From positions 7,378,001 to 7,442,000 of the forward strand of contig NC_065910.1 of the NCBI RefSeq assembly GCF_905147045.1: a stretch of 64,000 nucleotides of DNA, in the 5' to 3' direction. The position numbers were made by a program, and so were the translations under genes. Shown here in pieces: positions 49,001 through 60,500 of the stretch (its first letter is position 1; every line of letters starts with the position of its first letter). Origin of the DNA: Nymphalis io (lineage: Eukaryota > Arthropoda > Insecta > Lepidoptera > Nymphalidae). The notes under the pieces are model-generated. The model was not told the origin of the DNA, did no database searches, and was given only the letters and a program-made list of their open reading frames with translations.

Positions 49001-52000
49001 TCAATAGCCAGCCCATATAAATGTACTACATATATATAAATATATTTGTACACTATATAGTTTACAAGTGCGTGCGTAAACGAGTTTTTCGTCGTGCATT
49101 AGGTATTCTTTCACTCTCATTATACGGTGAGATGTCAAAACAACGGCTTTACTTGTTTGCCGAGACGCACGAGCATGGAACCTGTCATTTACCAAACTCC
49201 AGCACCAGGCATTAATAAATATTATAATCTGTTGAAGTGCAATAAAATTAATTTATATTTTATAAAATATAATAATGAAAAATCAAAAATGTATCTAAAT
49301 TTTAGTTTTGTTAATATGGAAAGTTATATAAGATATAGGTTTCGTATTTTAAATTTAATTTATAAAATTAAACGCTAATGGTTTTACTTTAGATTTTAAT
49401 CCACCATCATTTGTCTATCTTAGGAATGTGGCATCGTGAAGACAAATCTTCGAAGCTATTATTAAAACAGATACAAAAATTATCTTCATAACAAATGAAA
49501 ATTTTGAGTTGATAAACTAAGTATTATTATGCGAAAATGATTATTTGTGGCGCTTTTAAGGCTTACTATTCAACTGATCATCGTTAAATTTTGCAAACAC
49601 GTTGTCAGGGGTACAGATCACACACACGAACTGTAGACGGGGGCGGAAATTATGACAAAATATACTTTTAACTATTTAATGAAAAAACATAAATTTTATA
49701 AAAAAAAAAGAATTGTATGCTATTATTTTCTCGATTATTGACGTTTTTTTAGTTTGTTTACTCGTCAAAAGCGCAGTGGTTTACAAAACAACCAGTGATG
49801 TAAAGACCGCAAGTTCGATGCTGACCCCTTGAGCTATTGTCGTCTCACTCCTAACATAAGCTGTACGTGTGTTCTGTTTAATTGCTGTTTTAAATATGAA
49901 TATATATAATACCATATTAAAACGTCATCGTTATTCTTTAAAAAAACAGATTCTTGTGTACCAGTTATGAGGACATTTTACCTCGTATGTTTATTTTGTT
50001 TACGGAAATTATTGTATTAACGTACTTTGCAAGTTAAAGAATATTTTTTTAATAGAAAAATCTATATTAAATAAATGTTTACATTGAAAAAAGTGCAGGA
50101 CCAAATTTTTCTAAGAACAATAACGGAGTAAACGCCATTATTTTCTGTCAAAGGTAAAACTTGTGGGTATTGTATATTTATAAACGATCGCGACCGTACC
50201 CGAAATCCAACGTCGCGTACCCTAACACTTAACTGTTTATACCCGAGTTAAAGCTTTAGACACTGATTAATGCGATTTTAATCCTAGCATTAAACCCCCA
50301 AAATCCGACCGTATTAATCGCCTATCTCACCCATTACATTCAAATATGAACTCTATCGGCTTAAAAAATAAATGCGATATTCAATTAACAATAATACCTC
50401 GCAATCAAAGCGACAGATTTCTAACTTTTAAGCTGAACAAGTATGAGTTCAAATTCAAAAGGCTTAGGGTCGTGTTTTCAACTGTCAAAATATAAATACA
50501 CCGTCTAAAATTTAACGAATTTCAATCTTAAATCAAGGTCAGAGAGCTGAAATTACGTTGAGTTTGGTTTCCGGAATCAATAACCACTAAAGTTGGATCA
50601 GCGAAGGCAGTGACTAAAAGGGATAAAGTGACTAGTTTTGCGTATGAGTAAAAGAGATAGCCATATTTTATTTAGGATTGCTTGAAATGGATTTAGGGAT
50701 GTGAAACAGATGAGGCTCGCACCTGATCCTCTTGATTTTATTCTTCAATTATGACTTGACTCAAAGGGTAATTTTATTTTTAGTTCGCTTCATTTTATTT
50801 TTGCATTTAATAGATAGCATTTTATTTTGCTATCATTTCATCATACGGTAGGTAGAGAAGATTATTTATTTACATTTATAATATAATTATGATAACACGG
50901 ATAACTAAGTATAAGTAAGTTAAAGGAAAAATAAATGAATAATAAAAAAAAGTTACGCTATTTTTATTCATTAAAATTTTCTAATTATTAACAATAATTT
51001 TGTTAGGTTTTTTAGGTGAGATAATTCTTAGCGTCATCATTATTATTTTTTATAATAAATAATATTAATTTACATAATATAATAAATACCTAGGTCGTAC
51101 ACTGTTGATTCGTTACTAATTTTATATATATATATATTGTACCCTATATGTAAATAAGTACCTAATAAGTACGTAAAAGGTAAACGTAGTCACAAGAAGA
51201 TCGAATGACAAATCCCTTTTCACTCGTTCAGGAATTTAAATCATCCGTCTCTTTCCCGCGGAAGTGTGACCTCAAAGATGGCTGCGGCCGGATATGGGAG
51301 GGGCTTTTGATTTATAGTGGGGAGATAGTGCGCGTGTGTAGGTTAACTATTATATTTGTGGTTACGTTTTACGATTGATTAAAATTGCAACGTGATTGAT
51401 GCGGTTAAAAATTTTCATTCAATCGTTACGAACGAATGACGCAACAAAATCAAAATAAACTTTTTTCAATCAGCTAATAAAAGCACTTTTGAAAGTTAAA
51501 AAATTAAAATATGCAAACGGCTTGGAATGAAAAAACATGTTGATTAGAACAAACCAGAAACTAAATAGTTTTGAAAATTTCATTGATCATATTACTTGTA
51601 ATAATAATATACAAGGAATATCCACTGTGAATGTCCCACTGCTGGGCTAAGGTCTCCTCTCCCCCTTTTTGAGGAGAAGGTTTAAAGCTAATTCCACCAC
51701 GCTGCTCCAATGCAGGTTCGTGGAATACACATGTGGCAGAATTTCAGTGAAATTAGACGCATACAGGTTTCCTCACGATGTTTTTCTCAGCGTCAAGCAC
51801 GATATGAATTATAATCACAAACTAAGCATATGAAAATTCGGTGGTGCTAGCCCGGGTTTAAATCCACGATCATCGATTAAGATTCACGCGTTCACCACTA
51901 GGCCTTCCCGGTGAAAATAAAAGCCTTTCAATTTCCCACTGCTTGGCTAAGATCTCATTTCATGAGGTAGAATTTCTATAACATTAGACACGTGCAGGTT

Positions 52001-54483
52001 TTCTCAAGATGTTTACCTTCAGCACCGAGTACGAGATGAATTATGAGCACATGGTTCTGGAACTCGCCTCGGTTTGAACTTACTTGGTAAATCTATTGTC
52101 ATAAGCACATTTGATTCTAATTTTAAATAGTCTTAAAAATTTTACGTAACCAGAATTCTGATTTTAAAAAATTCGAAATATATTCTCAACAAATAATAAC
52201 TCAATTGAACTGATAAATTCAAGAGTGAATTTTTAAATAATTAAAAATTTTGGCAATTTATTAAAAATGTGATACCACTTTTTGTATTATTCATATCTAA
52301 ACTAATATTATAAATGCAAAATTCTGTATATTATGCTCTCACGGCTAAGCCACTGAACAGAATTTGATCACATTTAGTATGAAGCAAGCTTGAACTAAGG
52401 AAGAACGTAGATAATTTTTTTATACCTAACCTATGTCATTCTCAACACGGATGTAAAACCGCGGACAATAACTATTATTGTTTATGTTAGGATTTACAAT
52501 TAGAAATAATTGGTAATAAAAAAATCACCATGTTAATGGAAATGAAAATTAAATATATTTTGTACATGATGCTATCTATCGGAGTTCAGCGAAGGCGATC
52601 GACAGCCGAGGCAATAAAATCAAATGGAAGCCTTATGCCCCGACATGGGGACGACTGAGGGAGGCTGCGAATACTCTGACAGAAAACCTTGTATACGGTC
52701 AAATTAAATTACGTACATTTTATTTCAATCTATTTATCTTAAGAGCTCATTTTATACATTTATTTTCATCAAAATATTGCTACCACAAATATTTATCAAT
52801 GGATGTTTTTATGTAATAAAATAATAATGTTATAACAGAAAAAATTTAGACGATATGTTTAAAAAAGGAATAAAAAACATAACACTCCAAATAAAAACAT
52901 GTACTTCATAGCTAAATTATTAGGATGAAATATTGTTTGTCTAATGACTATTTTATAATAGTATAGGGAAAAAAATCAAGGCAATTTTCGACACAGTGCC
53001 AATAGTTTTTATCATAGCACCCTTCACCACAGGACTTTATTCCGCGTACGTATAACTCGTGACCTTTATTCTGAGGTTTTCTTCTACCATAATATGATAT
53101 GTTTAAAAGTCGCTTGCACATACATATACACACATACATGCAACACATTTACAATTTCGTTGTTGCAAATAGCTAAAGATAATTAATCAAGACTAAATCT
53201 ATTACCAAGAGAGCTATCTGCTTGCTTACACCTTAAATATAAAATAAATATTAAAACTTAAATTTGAGAGATGAGATTCATAGAAGACATACTTGTGATT
53301 GGATTTAATCCTTTTTGCGTGAAAACGATACGTTTGAATGAACTCACTCAAATTGTTTACTCATTTCGTCAAAAAAGTATCATTTCACTCAGCCCCGTAT
53401 TTATGTCTAGGGCTACAAGGCATTTATGGGGCCTCACCAGCTTAGCGGTCCCACCTACCCAAAAATTATATACTTTCATTGTAACCACTTCGAATTTGGG
53501 GGCCTCAAATATCAAAATGTCCAAGGCCTTATTTTTAATACTAATATTTACCTATTTCCTTAGAATTCATTTGGCTACGTGAATTTTAACCGCAGATTGA
53601 GGATTTAATTCCAGCTAAGCGTTACATATTTTATATGTGCTTAATTTGTGTTTATAATAATAATTAAGGAAAATATCTTAACAAAACATACGTTATGTGA
53701 TACTCTGCCACATGCTACATGGAAATGTAACACTTTCATTTTATTTACGAAACCAAATCAAATCAAAATCCTTTATTCTTTTTTTAATAAGTAGGTGGAC
53801 GAGTATATGGGTCACCTGATTGTAAATTACCAACGCCCATAAACATTGCCATTGTAAGCATATATAACCATCGCTTACATCGCAAATGCGCCACCAACAT
53901 TGGGAACTAAGATATTATATCCCTTATGCCTGTATTTAGACTGGCTCACTACCCTTCAAACCGGAACACTACAATACCAAGTACTACTATTTTGCGGTAG
54001 AATATCTGATGAGTGGGTGGTATCTACCCAGTACCCAAATACCGTGACGAATACAACCCATAAAGAATATATAAGTATTTGTTATTATAACTTATAATAA
54101 AATAATAATAACTGTTCTTTTAGAATAATTTTCTGCTATTATAGAAAAGAAAATATCGTCTAAAACGCCACATACCAGTTGTTATATAATAGCGGTCGAC
54201 TTACGTCGCGCGTCGTGCGATGTCGGGGGTCGGGTGACTGCCTATTGCTTTATTTTGTGAGCTACGTGACTGTACTTGATATTTTATACCTTAAAGAACC
54301 TTCTGGAATAATAATACCAATTTCTGGATCCAATTTAAACTTTATATATGTATTTTATTCTTTTGATGATATTTAATTTGTTTGTTTTTTTTATATTGAG
54401 ACGAGATTAGTTGCTTTATTGTTAAATAAAATAGGTAGTTTTTCGGTTCGCCTCCAATTTTAATTTATTACATGCTACATGTA

Positions 54484-54521
<38 letters not shown>

Positions 54522-57500
54522 TTCTTAACAATATGTAAAAAGATAAAACTTTACATTTAATAGTTAATGCTCCTGATAATAGATTTTAGTTACCTACCCG
54601 CTTTCATTTTACGTACAAATCAGTGCGTAACATGTCATGTAACCAAATTGGTTATCTATTGGTCATGTTGATACACTAATTGGTGTTGGCACGAACATTG
54701 GACATAAAATGCGGAGCGTATATACATGTATCCTTTAATGTTAAACATTGTAAGGGTATTTTAATATTATTTGTATTTAATTTAATAGCTGTTCAAAACG
54801 AGCGTCAGCCGAGAAACACCGCCACCATCAGGCCGGAGGCTTTGAGAGACATGGACCAAGAGAGAGCTCTACGTGAGGCGGCTGTTGCTGTTGGTGTTTT
54901 TGGGTAAGTGTGAATTATTGCTCCAAATAAGTTTAAACGCGAAATATGACGTTTGAGGATGTTCTTAGAAACGTGCAACCTGTATTAAGCAGTTGGTACT
55001 TTGCTATTATAAAACTAAATGTAGAATGTCTGGTAACAATTATTTATTATCGTAAAGTTATGCTTGGATGTGTACTGGGTATTAGTTGGTAACAATTTTT
55101 CCCCTGATGACTTACAGCTAGATCGATTTATCAATAATGCGAAATTTTGATGCGAAACAAAACAAATACTACTACTAACCAGTTATAACCGGTTAAATCT
55201 GGATTGGGATAATGGAATTGGGTATATATTTTCAGTATAAACATTCATAAGTCGTTAATTGCTAATATATCTTAGCAACTGTGAACTGCAGACTTGTAGT
55301 AGGGCTACACTTATTCCATTTTAATAAAGTAGTTAATCGTACGATAATAATTCAATTTGTAATTGATTCATATTACACGGTGTGCAATAGTCGTTTATAA
55401 GCTTTCGTGTGCGGGTCACTGGGAATGTTTACCATATGGGTATATTTTTGGACCTTGCAGATCAGCATTATATCTCACAAATAAATCAATCAACAATCGA
55501 CCAATTAATAAAAATTATTGGACTTTGTGTCTAAGTATAAAGTAAAGAGAAAATATTCTTCAAAACAATTGATTCGCCATAAAAATCATGACGATTCTGT
55601 TCCAAAAATATATTTAAAGTGTAATGTTTAAAACGTTTATATTAAAACACTTTCAAAGGATCGCTATTCTTTGACTCCTCTTTCGGAAACGCAGTCGCAC
55701 ATTTGTCAACTGTTCTGGAAACGCGTTCCGTTTCTTTGTGTTACCTTCAATAGGATAATCACGTTGTTATGTCTGTGAGACGAAAAATTCGCGTTGAACA
55801 TTTATTACGAACTATTTAAATAAATATTAAACACATAATTAGACATAATAGAAAGTTGAATAGAATGAAAAAATACAATCTCTTATAATAATTGGTTAAA
55901 AAATATGGAACAACGTATGTTCCAAGTCACCTATTTATTGTTGACTTAAAAATTAAAACCTTATAAAAATACAAAATATGCAAAACCAAGTGAGTTCACG
56001 ATTTCGTGTACCGTGTTTTAGTTGAACATGGAAAGCAAATTTAGTACTTTTTTAAATAGACATATTCCATTATAGTTACATAAAATAAAATACGTTCAAT
56101 CAGAAAATACGAAGTCTATTTCAATAATATAAAATATACCGAGGTATTTAAATAAGTGGAGTGTTATAAATATAATGTCCTTATTATAAAGTGTGAGCGC
56201 CAAGCCAAGGTTAATAATAGCTAGGGTCAAGCCCCTGACGTCAAGCCACTGGGACGTGTACATCAAGCTTCGAGACAATTGATCAAAGGTTGGTTTCGGA
56301 TGACCGCCTGCTCAATCCATCCGCCATGTAACCCGCTGGACTGATGTTTCATATGATGTCTGATATAGCTGCACTTATTCCTTCACAAAGATATAATAAG
56401 ATAAAGTTTATTCGAAACATCATACAGCAGAAAAACAATAAACGATAGCTTACTATATTAAAAGAGCCTTATGTCTCGCTGCTGGGATAAGACCAAGGTT
56501 CGGAGCTCATTCTACATATTATTTTAATGTATTTTTCTTAATATACATTATTTTTTGTTGTTATGATTAAAAATGTTAAATTGTAGTGAACAAAACTAAA
56601 TTTCTATGATTGCATGATGAGTTCTAGTTTAATTTTGATGTGTTAGAAAATGTCACAATATTTAAGGAAAGATATATTTTTTATATACATGGTCCATTGT
56701 GTTGGCTCCTATATAATAAATAAATACGGTTTGGTACATACACATATGGCAGAGTTTCACCCGAAAAATGCAGGATTCTTTACGATGTTATCCATGACTG
56801 ATAAATGAAACACTTCGTGAATGCTTTAATTTCCTAACCTCAAAAGTGTCGTTTTGTTTACGAAAACAATTACTAATTTTCAAATAATACATAAGCAGTT
56901 GTTGAATAGTAGCAACTACGGCAATTCAGTTACAGAGGTAATTAAAAACAATTGGATTATTATTAATTCTGCGTGCTATCTCCAGCTTTTTAAGTCACCG
57001 ACGTAAAACGAGGGACGTTATTTGTTTAAATGTGTGTCTCTCTGCGGCATCGTGAAATGGTGAAATGGACTACTTTTGATGTGGTTTTTTTTTCTATTTG
57101 AAACCTGATCTAATCGATATGGTTCTCAGATTTGAAATATAAAGATTTCTTCAGTTGTTTTCTACTTGAAAAATCAATTTGAAATTGTCCCCCAGGCGCC
57201 GGCGCTTTTATTGTGTTCTAGTAAAATATTAGGTACTTATAATAAAGTTAAATGACCAACAAACACATTTGAATTTTCTAGTTAATTTTTTTTGTGTCGA
57301 GGGTTATTTAAATTTTTAATATTTACAGTAATGTTATAAATAGAAAAGTATCTCTATCTGTTACGTATTCACGGCACGGCACTAAACCGAATTTGATGAA
57401 ATTTTGTATGAAACAAGCTTGAACAAAAAAGAAACAAGACATTTTTTATATTTGACACCCTAACCTAACACGTGCGTAAAGTCGCAGAGAGAAATTATCT

Positions 57501-60500
57501 ATATATATCGAGTGTTAAGTATATTATAACGTGAGATTTTAATTTGTTAATAAAAAACACAGTATATAATATTCAATTTAAGAAAATGTACAATATAATA
57601 AACATTTGGCAGTCAAATCTTAGCAATTGAGGGGAGTGCACATTTGCGTACCAGTAAATCATGTATGAGCACTCGTTATGCTAATGTAATATTTGTAGAG
57701 CTTTGCCGCGTCGGCTATGGGAGTTTTATGGGGTCTAGGGGCCATGGTGCGAGGTGAGGATACAGCTTAGATAACAACAGAAAGCCATCTACTATATGAT
57801 CGTTTTATTTGGATAATAATTGAATCGTTTTTTTTTTTTTTGTTTTGTACGTGATAGCTTAGTGGATAAACAACACGAAAGTTATTCATCACTATTGCTA
57901 TGAGTTCATAACAGGCAAAACGTACATTTTACGAATTATAAATGAAGAGGAATTTTGGGAGTGATATATAATAATAATAATGCCCTCCAGACCGATTTCG
58001 ACCACGGCGGCCAATCTCAAGAGAGATTAACCAACTACGCAGGAGATATTATAGTACATAAGTGTGTACGCAAACACAGGTGCACTCTCTATTCCCTAAC
58101 TCTCATAATCTGATAGGACGGCAATCCGATACGACCGGAAAAAGTTCAGACGCAGGACCAACGACTTTACGTTCTTTCCGAGGCACGGGAGTGAACACAC
58201 TTCTAACTTCCAGACTCCGGTTTGCTACTGAGAATATTCTGACAGAAAAACTCAATAACTTTTTATTGGCCCGACCTGGGAATTAAACCCAGGACCTCCG
58301 GGTGTGCGGCCTTATATCTAGCCACTACACCAACGAGCCAGGCAGATGTAAGTTAAGGCACTCCTTTTGAGATACGTGTTCATTTCACCACGCTTCTCCA
58401 GTGCCGATAGATATATGAGGCAGGAAGGCATTTAAAATTTACCGTTTGAACCCACATTCCTCAATTGAGACTCAAGTGCTATATCAATTAGGGTTTCCCG
58501 GCTAGTAGTAATACGGTTCAATTATTGCTAAATGTATTATTGTTTTTAGAAAAACGTGCATACACAGTTTCCCCTAGACCCAGTATATATAACTTATATT
58601 ATATTCTAGCATTATCTCCCTTTTATTTACGTAACGTTACAAGTTTTTGGGTCACGATGGATATTCTCATAAAATGCTTACTTTTTTTTACCAGTCATCG
58701 TGGTATCGCCATGGATGTTACAAATGAAAGCGATTGGAAGTTATTGTCAGTGAACCCTTCTACCTTCAGAAGATATTTTTGTTAATTGTTTAATGCTATT
58801 CATTTTTGTAGGTGAGGATCACTTAAAAAGCCTTCAAAAGATAAGTTTAATAATTTAGTTTTTGATTATAAATTAAAAATATGCATACTTTTTTTATAAT
58901 ATAGGTATAATTTAGGCGGACTGCCAAATAGGTCATCTCATGGTAAGTGGTCAGCACCGCCCATAGACATTGTTGCTGTAAGAAATATTAACTATTCCAT
59001 AGATCACCAATGTTCCACCAATCTCGAGAACTAAGATGTTATGTCCCTTGTGACTATAGTTACACTCACTCTTCAAACACAATACTAAGTATAGATGTTT
59101 GGCGGTAGAATATCTGATCAGTGGGTGGTACCTACCTGGACGGGCTCGCACACAGACCTATCACCAAGGAAATATGCTATGCATATTATTTTAAAGACAT
59201 TTTAAAGGTAACAACTTTGGTTATTGTTTATACCTTTGTACAGAACCCCAAACATAGCTTAAAGAGGTTAAACACGCCCGTTCTAGATCGGGAAATCCCT
59301 TTTACGTCAATACACAAGACACCGATGCTCCGTTGATAATCGATCACGTGCTAGCTTAATAAGTGTAATAGAATAGTTGTGTGTTTTCTATTTATAAATT
59401 TGAAATGACTCGGACCACGTGAATCTTAATCGATGACTGCGGGTTCCAACCCAGGCAAGCACCGCTGTTATATAATTCGATGGTGAGGTATCGTGATGTG
59501 TCGGATGAAAATCCGCAACATGTGTATCCAACCCGCTTGGGAGTAGTGTGGTGGAATAAGCTCCAAAACCTTCTTCTCAAAAGTACCTCGGCAATAGTGC
59601 AGCAAAATCAAACAATCAGTACGTGTGATTTGCGCGTTCAGACGGCATCTCAAAAATCTCAAAAGAAATATTCAATAGTGGAGGAAATTGTAAAGTGCAT
59701 GAGTGAGTGTGCTAACGCAAGTTTAATTCCTTCAATTACATTATCCAATGAGAATAGAAAAAAATGGGATACGTTCTTTCTTTTCGGGAAAATAAACACT
59801 GCAAACTTTGCGCTGCTACTGCGAAATATCCTTTCTATCTATATCTTTTATTTTATTTTAATAGGGTTGGAATCCAAGACCTGCAGCCCTATAAGCTAAC
59901 TTGAAATTTACAACAAGCAACAAGTTATCCAGCACCTACAAATATGTATTATGAATTAAGAGATTTAATTTTCAGAAAGAACATAATTCACTAAATGCGA
60001 GGAACTTAAATAGTAACATATTCCTATTATAGAAAATTTGAGTGCCGTCTAAGTAAAATTTAAGAGAAACAAAACTTCTCATTGATTACCTTTCAAATAT
60101 TGTTTTAAAATATATTCAAATATACATTATAGATATTTCTTAGATGTTAATTATATAATAATAACTTATTATAGACCTGGTTGATTTTTCCCATCGTTAT
60201 TCTGATTATTTGGAAAACTACCACGCTCTTGACATATCACGCCATTACAGAAAATGAATCTGTTCTATTGACTGTTGTTTTTAGCTGTATTAATGTGTAA
60301 ACTTAAGGTCGTGCCGTTTCTGGTAGAACATAATGAGTTTGCAACAGCCTGTGAATGTTTCACTGTCTTACTGCTGTTGTTTCCTCTCCTCTTTGGGAGA
60401 AGGTTAGTTCAATTGAACCTGTCCATTTCAACTGATTGATGGGATATGACCACTGTTAAACAGTAATATTTAGTATCATTCCGTCGTCGTATCGTAGTAT

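Noticed and set aside
53271..53582. 103-codon plus-strand frame
   Set aside because: Mixed hydrophobic and random composition in an intron, with no start context or recognisable domain; probably chance or a worn repeat.
59480..59899. 139-codon plus-strand frame
   Set aside because: It starts inside a SINE-A copy and runs on through AT-rich intron; no domain, no splice logic, no family features.
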